A DNA stretch of 64,000 nt from GH45 sp046704385 (GTDB taxonomy: Bacteria; Bacteroidota; Bacteroidia; Bacteroidales; SZUA-534). Each line of letters begins with the position of its first letter. Position 1 is the stretch's first letter. Below the pieces are notes generated by a model. That model did no database searches and was not told the origin of the DNA. It was given only the letters and a program-made list of their open reading frames with translations. Shown here in pieces: positions 37,263-44,958 of the stretch. The position numbers were made by a program, and so were the translations under genes. The stretch is from NCBI GenBank assembly GCA_046704385.1, contig JBJKSB010000108.1, positions 18,635-82,634 of the forward strand, written 5' to 3'.

Positions 37263-37288
37263 TTTAATTAATTTGATAACCAAATTTA
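37263..37288 (-). promoter_or_regulatory. Candidate promoter/5' region of the barrel-caspase operon
   Basis: On the minus strand TAAATTTG (37281-37288) matches the -7 consensus, 28 nt upstream of the ATG. The adjoining 18 nt, TTTAATTAATTTGATAAC on the plus strand (37263-37280), is identical to 8646-8663 upstream of the MBL hydrolase gene. The sequence similarity continues into the box. Confidence 0.4.
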
Positions 37289-37452
37289 CAAAATTTTAGA
37301 TAGTAATGCCGAATGAAAAATCATAATTTAGATTTGTTCGGATTAATGTTAAATTGATCATTTACTTCCAGTTAGACCATCTCTATTATTTTTTAAAATT
37401 TGGTGTTTTTTTATTACTTTAGAAGGAAATTAATTAACCAATACGAAAAATT

Positions 37453-38985
37453 ATGAAAACAAGAAGCCTTATTTTAGGGATGCTGGCCTCTACTTTATTC
37501 CTATTCTCAGGATGCCACAAAGATCCCCCGGCACCGGTCGCCTGTTTTAGTTTTTCACCCCAGACCGATATTGCCCCCGGTGACGAAGTTGTGTTTACAA
37601 GCTGTTCAACGGATGCTATAAGTTATAATTGGGATTTTGGCGACACCAAAAGTTCAGTTGCTGCAAATCCAAAACATAGTTATGATACACCCGGAGAATA
37701 TACCGTAACCCTGGTTGTTCAAAATAAAGCCGGACAGGATCAAATAGAAGATAAAGTTACAGTCATAAGTACTGTTACTGCCTGCTTCACCATGTCATCC
37801 AGTTCGGTACATGTGGGTGAAAATGTAACTTTTACCAATTGTTCCCAGGGAGCCGACAGCTATCAGTGGGACCTGGATGGTAATGGAACATTTGATACCT
37901 CAACAGAAAGTCCGGTTATGAATTATGACACTCCCGGGAAAATTAATGTAAAACTGGTTGCCTCAAAAAATGGATATTCAGATGAAGTGGTTCATGAACT
38001 CACCATTTTGGACAATCCAGTTACCGCTTGCTTTACCATGAGTCCAAACCCGGCGCAGGTAGGAGAAAATGTAAATTTCACAAACTGTTCAGTAAATGCT
38101 ACCTCGTATAAATGGGATTTTGATGGTAACGGTACATTTGACAGTACTGATAAAGATCCGGTATTTTATTTTAATTCTGCCGGTAAATTTAATGTAAAAC
38201 TGGTTGCCATGAATGGGGATGCAAGTGACGAGGTGGTTCATGAAATTACAATTACAGAAGAACCTGTTGTAATTGACCCGACTGATTATTGGGGAATGGC
38301 GGATTACACGGCCATTTATGAGAATGATTTTACCGATAATTCCAATACAGATTGGTCAATTGGTTCAGATACAGATTGGGAGGCCTATATTTCAGACGGA
38401 GAATATATTGTTACCAATAGTAGCACAGAGTCTAACCATTATTTCTGGACAAATGCTGAATCGGTTCCTGCTGATAACTTTGATATTGAAATGGAATTCC
38501 AGGTTACTTATGACAATGCCAATTATGGTGGAGGGCTTCTATGGAAATTATTGTATAACGAAACAACCAAGCTAATTGATGGTTATTATATATTCAGATT
38601 TTCAGGAGGCTATTATAATTACGGAGATTCTCAAAACGGACTTTGGCTAAGTGACTGGGTGAACTATGGCCATGGTAGTGAATCTAATTTATTAACAGTT
38701 CGCAAATACCAGGGTAAGTATTATATGTTTATTAATGAGGAATTTTTAGGACAATATGATTCTTCAGGTGAATTTGGCGATAAATTCGGGTTCTTTGTAG
38801 GAAAAGAAACCAGTATTAGTGTTACCTGGGTTGGTTTGTGGTCGCTTGGTACCACTACAAAATCGGCAATAGTTGATGCAAATGCCAAAACCAAAAAATC
38901 AAAACCAAGAGTTAATGTCGGTGTTGGTAACGGCAAAGGATTTAACCAAAAAGCCATGCCAATCAGGGTACTCGAAAAAAAATAA
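37453..38985 (+). CDS. PKD-domain lipoprotein with C-terminal jelly-roll domain
   Basis: 510 residues. The lipoprotein signal is MKTRSLILGMLASTLFLFSGC. Three PKD domains follow (about 28-105, 107-190 and 192-275), with YNWDFGDTKSS, YQWDLDGNGTFDTS and YKWDFDGNGTFDST. A concanavalin/LamG-like jelly roll of about 185 residues comes next (YENDFTDNSNTDWSIG to VTWVGLWSLG). The C-terminal tail is basic and rich in Lys/Gly/Asn, with no T9SS sorting domain. The protein is probably surface- or periplasm-anchored and carbohydrate- or protein-binding; the ligand is unknown. Confidence 0.85.
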   Translation: MKTRSLILGMLASTLFLFSGCHKDPPAPVACFSFSPQTDIAPGDEVVFTSCSTDAISYNWDFGDTKSSVAANPKHSYDTPGEYTVTLVVQNKAGQDQIEDKVTVISTVTACFTMSSSSVHVGENVTFTNCSQGADSYQWDLDGNGTFDTSTESPVMNYDTPGKINVKLVASKNGYSDEVVHELTILDNPVTACFTMSPNPAQVGENVNFTNCSVNATSYKWDFDGNGTFDSTDKDPVFYFNSAGKFNVKLVAMNGDASDEVVHEITITEEPVVIDPTDYWGMADYTAIYENDFTDNSNTDWSIGSDTDWEAYISDGEYIVTNSSTESNHYFWTNAESVPADNFDIEMEFQVTYDNANYGGGLLWKLLYNETTKLIDGYYIFRFSGGYYNYGDSQNGLWLSDWVNYGHGSESNLLTVRKYQGKYYMFINEEFLGQYDSSGEFGDKFGFFVGKETSISVTWVGLWSLGTTTKSAIVDANAKTKKSKPRVNVGVGNGKGFNQKAMPIRVLEKK

Positions 38986-39001
38986 TATTTTGATTCAAAT
39001 G

Positions 39002-39031
39002 AAAAAGGTGAGCCCGGGCTCACCTTTTTTT
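39002..39031. terminator. Bidirectional terminator between convergent genes
   Basis: AAAAAGGTGAGCC-CG-GGCTCACCTTTTTTT is a perfect stem with A and T tracts on both sides. It serves the PKD lipoprotein gene (+) and the cyclo-ligase gene (-). The cyclo-ligase stop codon (39020-39022) lies within its stem. Confidence 0.9.
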
Positions 39032-39565
39032 ATAATAAATTACTTCCGACATCGGTAAATCAAAATCATCAACCGGTATTTTATCAAAATACTGGAAATC
39101 GAAACAAATTCCAATTCTGAAAGCTTTTACAGATTTTAAAAACCGGTCGTAATAACCTCTTCCCCTGCCCATACGGTTTTTATTTTTGTCGAAAGCCATC
39201 CCGGGAACAATTATTAAATTAATGCTATCAAAGTCATCAAATACATCAGTTGCCGGTTCTGAAATTCCAAATAAATCACCCGGCCTCATATTCTGCATGC
39301 CCTGGTACTGTCTTATTATTAAGTTATCGCCATGAACTGAAGGCAATAATATAATTTTATCTTTCCACCACTTTTCAATAAAATCATGAGTAAAAACTTC
39401 ATCATCCATCGACCAGTAAGCCAGCACAACTTTTGCCTGTTGAAAATCCATCAGCTTTTCAACTTCATCAAAAATTTGCTTTGATTGTCTGATCATTTCG
39501 TCAGTTGAAACAAGCTTTTTTAATGCATTTACCTTTTGACGGAATTCCTTTTTTTCATTTCCCAT
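39020..39565 (-). CDS. 5-formyltetrahydrofolate cyclo-ligase
   Basis: 181 residues from the ATG at 39565 (MGNEKKEFRQKV). The open frame extends to an ATG at 39622, but that would overlap the gldB 3' end and add a non-conserved tail. The ATP/folate motifs are IIVPGMAFDKNKNRMGRGRGYYDRFL. The enzyme converts 5-formyl-THF to 5,10-methenyl-THF using ATP, in cytosolic one-carbon metabolism. It follows gldB on the same strand, 34 nt downstream with this start. Confidence 0.92.
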   Translation of the reverse strand: MGNEKKEFRQKVNALKKLVSTDEMIRQSKQIFDEVEKLMDFQQAKVVLAYWSMDDEVFTHDFIEKWWKDKIILLPSVHGDNLIIRQYQGMQNMRPGDLFGISEPATDVFDDFDSINLIIVPGMAFDKNKNRMGRGRGYYDRFLKSVKAFRIGICFDFQYFDKIPVDDFDLPMSEVIYYKKR

Positions 39566-39599
39566 AGTTTCTGCAATAACCCAACTATTCGGTTCCGGA

Positions 39600-40604
39600 T
39601 TAGGGTTTATATTTCGATTCATTAAAGATCATTTGGTAATCAGTGATGTTCATTAATCTAACCAGATCAACTTCGGGATGCCTTTTTAAATAAGAGTTCA
39701 CTATCTGGTAACCTATCCATTGACCGGTTCGCGATGGAGATTCTTTGGAAAAAGGAGCCGTAAATGGCCCATCATCAATAAAACGCTTAATATCTTTATA
39801 GGAAGAGTTAAACAAAAGTTTGTTTTCCACCAGGTACAGCCACATCTGTTTTTCATTTTTCCTGCACCATTTTAACTTCTCAGCCGACATACCCCATTTT
39901 ACTGAATCGGGTACATCGGGCAACATGGCATCCAAAAACACATGCATTTTTCCGTAATAAACCATTTGGTTCGATAGGTTATCTTTATCCGAATTATACG
40001 GAAATTCAGTCGTTCCCCAGGCATACATTACATCCGATGGTATTTTACCGGGATACATATTTTCCCGCAAATACACAGAAGTGCGCAACATAGCGTAATA
40101 TTTGGAATTGGCTCCAAGATATTTATCAAGGCTGATACTCACAAAACCAGAATCGACCACCAGCGATTGGTTAAAACCCGATATGTGAGTGTAAATATCG
40201 GGTATAATTTTATCGGGAAAATAATAATGAAAATGGCGAAAACCATTATTTACTCCTGAATAAAACTTGTTATCAGCAAAAAGTTTTTTAACAGCCTCCG
40301 CGGCCTCAGAAATATAGGGATCAGTTAAAAAGAACTGCAGCTTTTCAGCATAATCCAATTGGTTTGTCCCACCAATTTTTAAAATGGCCTCATTGTACAA
40401 ATCAAAAAACCGGCCATATTTTTTCTCAAAACCGGGGACATAATTCCAAATACTATCCTGGTTTATAGAAAATAATTCCCTGTCGAACCGGTAAAAATTC
40501 TGATCAATTTTAACTGATGAAATATCGATATCCCAAGGGTTTGAATGGCATGAAGCCAAAATTAATAATAATGCTAAGAATAAAAAATTTCGGTACTGCA
40601 ACAT
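39600..40604 (-). CDS. gldB: Gliding-motility lipoprotein GldB homologue
   Basis: 334 residues. The lipoprotein signal is MLQYRNFLFLALLLILASC. The mature region has the GldB pattern: FYRFDRELFSIN (about 35), then FFDLYNEAILKIGG, and later YYGKMHVFLDAMLPDVPD, NEKQMWLYLVENKLLF and a C-terminal GQWIGYQIVNSYLKRHP. In Flavobacterium GldB is needed for gliding and T9SS stability. Here it sits between the cyclo-ligase gene and a divergent barrel protein gene, with nadE nearby. Confidence 0.85.
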   Translation of the reverse strand: MLQYRNFLFLALLLILASCHSNPWDIDISSVKIDQNFYRFDRELFSINQDSIWNYVPGFEKKYGRFFDLYNEAILKIGGTNQLDYAEKLQFFLTDPYISEAAEAVKKLFADNKFYSGVNNGFRHFHYYFPDKIIPDIYTHISGFNQSLVVDSGFVSISLDKYLGANSKYYAMLRTSVYLRENMYPGKIPSDVMYAWGTTEFPYNSDKDNLSNQMVYYGKMHVFLDAMLPDVPDSVKWGMSAEKLKWCRKNEKQMWLYLVENKLLFNSSYKDIKRFIDDGPFTAPFSKESPSRTGQWIGYQIVNSYLKRHPEVDLVRLMNITDYQMIFNESKYKP

Positions 40605-40632
40605 AATTTCAACATTTTTTCGTAGTTATTCA

Positions 40633-40669
40633 CAAAGATAAACAGGCTTTTCTATTTTGTTTATCTTTG
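40633..40669. promoter_or_regulatory. Symmetric divergent promoter / inverted repeat
   Basis: CAAAGATAAACA (40633-40644) and TGTTTATCTTTG (40658-40669) are perfect 12-bp inverted arms 13 nt apart. Each arm carries TATCTTTG, a -7 box match, one on each strand. They point away from each other toward gldB (-) and the barrel protein gene (+). This could be a divergent promoter pair or the site of a shared regulator. Confidence 0.55.
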
Positions 40670-40716
40670 GCAAGTAAATAAAGCCTAAACATAAACCATG
40701 CTTAAAACGATTTACA

Positions 40717-41418
40717 ATGAAGAAAATTGCTTTGATTTTAGTTACCGTTGCCCTTGTATTTAATTCATTTTCACAAAATGTGCGAATGGGACTTACGGCC
40801 AGTCCCCAGTTATCGTGGATGAAATCCGATGCAAGCACCATCAGCTCCGATGGAGTACAGGCCGGGTTCAATTTTGGATTGCTTACCGATTTCTTTTTTG
40901 CCGACCGGTACAGTTTTTCAACAGGGTTGATGATCAATAATACCGGCGGTACTCTACTTTATAAAGATTCACTGCTTTTTAAAACCAATGACAAGGATTA
41001 TAATTTACAGGCGGGTTCAAAAATAAAATATAAGATTCAGTACATCGATATTCCCCTGTCGTTCAAAATGGAATCGAACCAAATTGGTTACTTTGTGTAT
41101 TATGCACAGTTCGGTTTGACCAGTCACGTGCGGGTAGGCGCTTCCGCAGATATTGAAGGCGAAACACTATCAGCCGACTCTACCTTATTGACAACCGTTT
41201 CCCTGAGTGGAGCCGGTTGTAAAAATGAAATCAATTTATTTAATGTGAGTTATAATATTGGGGCCGGGGTTAACTATTACTTCTCCAAGAATACCGCCAT
41301 TACCCTGGGTATTCTTTATACCAACGGATTTATTGATATTACCAATAATACAGATAAATTAATAAAAGATAATGTTTCGCTTCGATGCGTAACGCTGAGA
41401 GTTGGAGTTCTGTTCTAG
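40717..41418 (+). CDS. PorT-family outer-membrane beta-barrel protein
   Basis: 233 residues with a signal peptide (MKKIALILVTVALVFNSFSQ). An eight-strand barrel of the PorT/outer-membrane-protein family follows: MGLTASPQLSWMKSD, FGLLTDFFFADRYSFSTGL, YIDIPLSFKMESN, FVYYAQFGLTSHVRVG, ending CVTLRVGVLF. PorT-like proteins are common and not all serve T9SS. It is divergent from gldB across a symmetric promoter region. Confidence 0.8.
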   Translation: MKKIALILVTVALVFNSFSQNVRMGLTASPQLSWMKSDASTISSDGVQAGFNFGLLTDFFFADRYSFSTGLMINNTGGTLLYKDSLLFKTNDKDYNLQAGSKIKYKIQYIDIPLSFKMESNQIGYFVYYAQFGLTSHVRVGASADIEGETLSADSTLLTTVSLSGAGCKNEINLFNVSYNIGAGVNYYFSKNTAITLGILYTNGFIDITNNTDKLIKDNVSLRCVTLRVGVLF

Positions 41419-41637
41419 TTATTGGTCTGGAATGAAATCAGAGCAGAATTAGTTTCTCTCTTCGAACAAATACTGAAATTGCTGCCTGCAGGTCGGTCTC
41501 TCAGAAGAGAATACTGTTTGTAAAGGTCTATTTAAAAGAAATCTTTAGTATGTTGTAAGCCTGTCTTTATTGTGTTCTCCCCAGGGAGATGGCTACAGCC
41601 AAAGGGGGAATAATTATTATCAGAACCAACTTTATGG

Positions 41638-41645
41638 TATATTTG
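41638..41645 (+). promoter_or_regulatory. -7 promoter box (TATATTTG) upstream of nadE
   Basis: TATATTTG lies 39 nt upstream of the nadE ATG and matches TAnnTTTG. A clear -33 element is not visible. Confidence 0.4.
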
Positions 41646-41684
41646 ATCCAAAATAAAAACTGATATAAGTAAAAAAACATTACA

Positions 41685-43340
41685 ATGAAAATTGCCCTCG
41701 CACAGCTCAATCTCCATGTTGGAAATTTTGAAAATAATGCCAAAAAAATAATTTCTACGCTTCAAAAAGCTAAAAAACAACAGATTGACCTTGTGGTGTT
41801 TTCTGAATTAACAGTGTCTGGCTATCCCCCATTAGATTTACTTGAACAACATGATTATATCACAAAATGTGAACAAACCCTAAATATAATTGCTCAACAA
41901 TGTATCGGAGTCGCGGCAATTGTCGGATCACCCTCAATAAATCCGTTACCAAAAGGAAAAAAACTTTTTAATGCGGCATTTCTGCTGGCCGATGGAGCCA
42001 TTCAGAATAAAATTTACAAAACATTATTGCCCACTTACGACATTTTTGACGAATACCGATACTTTGAGCCCAACGATGAATACAAACTCTTTGAATACAA
42101 AGGTGAAAAGATTGCCTTAACCATTTGTGAAGATTTATGGGCCAAACAACCTTCAGCCTATATTGGTGCGAAAGGGGCGCTGTACAAAAAATCGCCGATG
42201 GACGAACTTATTAAGCTGAAACCCGATTATATAATAAATATAGCCGCTTCGCCATTTTCGTACAACCAGGGAAAGGTGCGTACTCAGGTATTAGTCGATA
42301 ATGCAGAAAAATACCGGGTCCCCCTGCTTTATGTGAACCAGGTTGGTGCAAATACCGAAATTATCTTCGATGGCGACTCAATGGTTTTAAATGCCAATGG
42401 AACTATCATCCATCGTTTAAAAACTTTTGAAGAAGATTACAAAATAATTGACACCGGAGAACTGAAGAGATCGCAGCTAACAGAAGAGAAAAAAACAGAT
42501 GATAATTACATCGCTAAAATTCATGAGGCCCTGATCCTGGGCATTCGCGATTATTTTGCAAAAACGGGCTTCAAAAAAGCTACACTTGGGCTGAGTGGAG
42601 GAATTGACTCCGCCGTGGTTGTTTCATTGGCTGTTGAAGCGTTGGGCAGTGAAAATGTCAGGGTTTTGCTTATGCCATCCAAATATTCATCCGATCATTC
42701 CATTACGGATGCCAGGGAACTTGCTGATAACCTTGGAATTCATTACGATATTGTACCGATACAGCCTGTTGTAAATGCTTTTGAAGAAACTTTATCAGAA
42801 CAATTTAAAGGATTACCGACAGATGTAACTGAAGAAAATATACAGGCCCGCACCCGTGGTATTTTAATGATGGCCATCTCAAATAAATTTGGAAATATAT
42901 TATTGAATACCAGCAATAAAAGTGAAGCAGCAGTAGGTTACAGCACCCTTTATGGGGATATGAACGGTGGCTTGTCTGTATTGGGTGATGTTTATAAAAC
43001 CGATGTGTTTAAGTTAGCCCGGTATATTAATCGAAATGGTGAAATAATTCCAGAGAATTCCATTGTCAAACCCCCTTCAGCTGAACTCCGCCCTGATCAG
43101 AAAGATTCCGATTCTTTGCCTGAATATGAATTGCTCGATGCCATTTTATTTCAATATATTGAACAAAAACTAAGTGCTTCTGAAATTATTGAACAGGGTT
43201 TTGATGCTGAAGTGGTAAATAAAGTATTGCGACTGGTCAACATCAACGAATACAAACGCTTTCAGTTTCCACCCATACTTCGCGTGTCGTCAAAAGCCTT
43301 TGGTTTTGGAAGGAATATGCCTTTGGTGGCGAAATATTAA
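41685..43340 (+). CDS. nadE: Glutamine-dependent NAD+ synthetase
   Basis: 551 residues. The N-terminal carbon-nitrogen hydrolase (glutaminase) domain (1-260) has the Glu-Lys-Cys triad: Glu41 in FSELTVSGYPP, Lys in IYKTLLPTYDIFDEYRYF and Cys in ALTICEDLW. The C-terminal synthetase domain has the P-loop LGLSGGIDSAVV (about 304-315) and LNTSNKSEAAVGYSTLYGDM. It amidates deamido-NAD+ using glutamine and ATP. Confidence 0.96.
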   Translation: MKIALAQLNLHVGNFENNAKKIISTLQKAKKQQIDLVVFSELTVSGYPPLDLLEQHDYITKCEQTLNIIAQQCIGVAAIVGSPSINPLPKGKKLFNAAFLLADGAIQNKIYKTLLPTYDIFDEYRYFEPNDEYKLFEYKGEKIALTICEDLWAKQPSAYIGAKGALYKKSPMDELIKLKPDYIINIAASPFSYNQGKVRTQVLVDNAEKYRVPLLYVNQVGANTEIIFDGDSMVLNANGTIIHRLKTFEEDYKIIDTGELKRSQLTEEKKTDDNYIAKIHEALILGIRDYFAKTGFKKATLGLSGGIDSAVVVSLAVEALGSENVRVLLMPSKYSSDHSITDARELADNLGIHYDIVPIQPVVNAFEETLSEQFKGLPTDVTEENIQARTRGILMMAISNKFGNILLNTSNKSEAAVGYSTLYGDMNGGLSVLGDVYKTDVFKLARYINRNGEIIPENSIVKPPSAELRPDQKDSDSLPEYELLDAILFQYIEQKLSASEIIEQGFDAEVVNKVLRLVNINEYKRFQFPPILRVSSKAFGFGRNMPLVAKY

Positions 43341-43357
43341 TTTCTGGTAAGCAGGTA

Positions 43358-43388
43358 TTTGTTTCTAAAAATAATTGTCATAGATTTG
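43358..43388 (+). promoter_or_regulatory. Promoter of the aminotransferase leader region
   Basis: TTTG (43358-43361), 19 nt, then TAGATTTG (43381-43388). This matches both parts of the Bacteroidota consensus TTTG-N19-21-TAnnTTTG. Transcription would begin within a few nt of the first leader ATG (43395), so leader 1 may be almost leaderless or start at the Met at 43404. Confidence 0.7.
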
Positions 43389-43394
43389 TTCACA

Positions 43395-43457
43395 ATGAAA
43401 ATAATGAAAACAAATAGCATTCTTTTAGCGGGTATCCTTCTCTTAAATGGAGATTAG
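43395..43457 (+). CDS. Ile/Leu-rich leader peptide 1 (attenuator)
   Basis: 20 codons, M-K-I-M-K-T-N-S then ILLAGILLLNGD and TAG. Three Ile and five Leu codons occur in 20, in the run ATT CTT TTA ... ATC CTT CTC TTA. A start at 43404 gives 17 codons. It ends 3 nt before the antiterminator arm (43460), the arrangement expected of a ribosome-sensing leader for branched-chain amino acids. Confidence 0.75.
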   Translation: MKIMKTNSILLAGILLLNGD

Positions 43458-43459
43458 CT

Positions 43460-43527
43460 ATCGGTGTGCTATAACTAAAATATTAAATAAGTTCTGACCT
43501 CACCGATTTTGGTGGGGTCTTTTTTTT
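43460..43527 (+). promoter_or_regulatory. Transcription attenuator 1 (antiterminator arm and terminator)
   Basis: The terminator stem GACCTCACC (43496-43504) with GGTGGGGTC (43511-43519) is followed by T8 (43520-43527). The upstream segment ATCGGTG (43460-43466) is a perfect complement of CACCGAT (43501-43507) within the terminator 5' arm and loop, so the two structures exclude each other. A ribosome at the leader 1 stop (43455-43457) would cover 43460-43466 and allow termination. One stalled on Ile/Leu codons would leave it free. Confidence 0.7.
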
Positions 43528-43599
43528 ATGATTAAAGTAACTTACATAGCAATCCTCATTCTGGCAATTCTTCTCATTATGAAAAGAACCGGGGATTAA
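43528..43599 (+). CDS. Ile/Leu-rich leader peptide 2 (attenuator)
   Basis: 23 codons: MIKVTYIAILILAILLIMK, then RTGD and TAA. Six Ile, four Leu and one Val fall in the first 17 codons. Its ATG begins directly after the T8 tract of attenuator 1, and its end overlaps the antiterminator arm of attenuator 2. Like leader 1 it ends in Gly-Asp. Confidence 0.8.
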   Translation: MIKVTYIAILILAILLIMKRTGD

Positions 43600-43659
43600 T
43601 TGCCTTTTTTTATCATATTAATTAAGCCCCATTGATTCACATCATGGGGCATTTTTTTT
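43591..43659 (+). promoter_or_regulatory. Transcription attenuator 2 (antiterminator arm and terminator)
   Basis: The terminator GCCCCATTGAT (43626-43636) pairs with ATCATGGGGC (43641-43650; one bulged T), followed by T8 (43652-43659), ending 13 nt before the aminotransferase ATG. GGGGATTAATT (43591-43601) can instead pair with AATTAAGCCCC (43620-43630) at 10 of 11 positions, taking the terminator 5' arm. That arm overlaps the leader 2 stop codon, so a ribosome finishing the leader would mask it and terminate transcription. Confidence 0.75.
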
Positions 43660-43672
43660 AAAATTTATAGTT

Positions 43673-44872
43673 ATGAAAACAACACAAGAATTAACAGTTT
43701 CAAAATTTTCAGATCGTATTAATCAGGTTCCACGATCATTTCTCAGAGATATTCTGGAAGCTGCTGTATCACCTGATGTAATTTCTTTTGCCGGTGGTTT
43801 ACCCAATAAACAGTTTTTTCCGGTATCTGAATTAGCAGAAAGCACTGCCCGGGTACTAATGAATAATCCTTCAGAAGCACTTCAATATAGTATTACTAAG
43901 GGACTCCCTCAATTACGTGAGCTAATAGCAGATTTTTATAAAAACCAGGGTTTACAATTAAATATCAATAATATATTAATCACAACCGGATCGCAACAGG
44001 CACTTGATTTAATTGGCAAAGTATTCATTAACCGTCATGATAAAGTAATAATGGAAGAACCATCCTATCTGGGGTCCATCCAGGCATTTTCAATGTATAA
44101 GCCTGAATTTATTTCCATTAACCTTGAAAATGATGGTATCAATCCCTTTGACTGGATAAATGCAATACAATACCATAACCCTAAGCTGACCTATATGATC
44201 CCAAATTTTCAGAATCCAACCGGTACTACCTACTCATTGTTAAAACGCAAAACAGTAGGTGAAAAAGCCAAAGAATTAAACACTTTAATTGTTGAAGACG
44301 ATCCTTATAGTATGATACGATTTTCAGGTGACCCCCTTCCAAACATTTACAAATATGCTCCCGAAAATACACTTCTCTTAGGATCATTTTCGAAAATAGT
44401 AGTCCCCGGGTTTCGCTTGGGTTGGATTGTTGGGTCTGCCCATTATATTGAAAAACTTGAATTGGCAAAACAGGCTACCGATCTTCACACTGATGTTTTT
44501 GCCCAACACATAATTATGGATTATCTGAAAAATAATGATTTAAAAAAACACCTAAAAAAAATAACAGAAAATTATAGAATACAAGCTAACCAAATGTTCC
44601 TGTCACTTCATACCTATTTGCCGAATAACTTTAAGTTTACAGTCCCCCAGGGAGGAATGTTTTGTTGGTTAGAAATGCCCGATGGGTTTTCATCGATGAA
44701 ACTATTCGAAAAAGCCAAAAGTAAAGGAGTTATTTTTGTCCCAGGGGTACCATTTTATGCCAATTCAGCTAAAGAAAATACTGCAAGATTAAATTTTTCA
44801 TGCAGCACACCAGAAATTATAAATAAGGGAGTTAAAAGACTGGCAGAATCTGTTAATGAATTACTCCAATAA
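43673..44872 (+). CDS. PLP-dependent class I aminotransferase (LysN/branched-chain type)
   Basis: 399 residues. The N-terminus has the 2-aminoadipate/MocR-like signature (ISFAGGLPNKQFFP, YSITKGLPQLRELIADFY). The cofactor site includes TTGSQQALDLIGK, IPNFQNPTGTTYS, VEDDPYSMIRF and the PLP Lys in GSFSKIVVPGFRLGWIVG. Relatives transaminate 2-aminoadipate, leucine, other branched-chain or aromatic amino acids. The two Ile/Leu-rich attenuators just upstream point to branched-chain amino acid synthesis; that is inference. A hairpin at 44891-44922 follows. Confidence 0.93.
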   Translation: MKTTQELTVSKFSDRINQVPRSFLRDILEAAVSPDVISFAGGLPNKQFFPVSELAESTARVLMNNPSEALQYSITKGLPQLRELIADFYKNQGLQLNINNILITTGSQQALDLIGKVFINRHDKVIMEEPSYLGSIQAFSMYKPEFISINLENDGINPFDWINAIQYHNPKLTYMIPNFQNPTGTTYSLLKRKTVGEKAKELNTLIVEDDPYSMIRFSGDPLPNIYKYAPENTLLLGSFSKIVVPGFRLGWIVGSAHYIEKLELAKQATDLHTDVFAQHIIMDYLKNNDLKKHLKKITENYRIQANQMFLSLHTYLPNNFKFTVPQGGMFCWLEMPDGFSSMKLFEKAKSKGVIFVPGVPFYANSAKENTARLNFSCSTPEIINKGVKRLAESVNELLQ

Positions 44873-44890
44873 CGTGAGTTTTAGAAAAAA

Positions 44891-44922
44891 TTATTTGCCC
44901 GGACAAAAGACCGGGCAAATAA
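44891..44922 (-). terminator. Intrinsic terminator of the smaller T9SS locus
   Basis: TTATTTGCCCGG and CCGGGCAAATAA are perfect 12-bp arms with an 8-nt loop. On the minus strand a T6 run follows, 36 nt beyond the stop at 44959. The plus-strand side lacks a T run but may still aid termination after the aminotransferase gene. Confidence 0.85.
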
Positions 44923-44958
44923 TATGATGATCCGGAATAGATTCTACAAATTGATTTT

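Noticed and set aside
39566..39622. Longer start for the cyclo-ligase
   Set aside because: The extra 19 residues are Asn/Pro-rich, unlike the family N-terminus, and would overlap the gldB coding sequence.
41570..41615. Possible terminator or repeat (CTCCCCAGGGAG with AAGGGGGAA)
   Set aside because: The short stems lack a T tract, and the second copy needed for a repeat family is not in this window.
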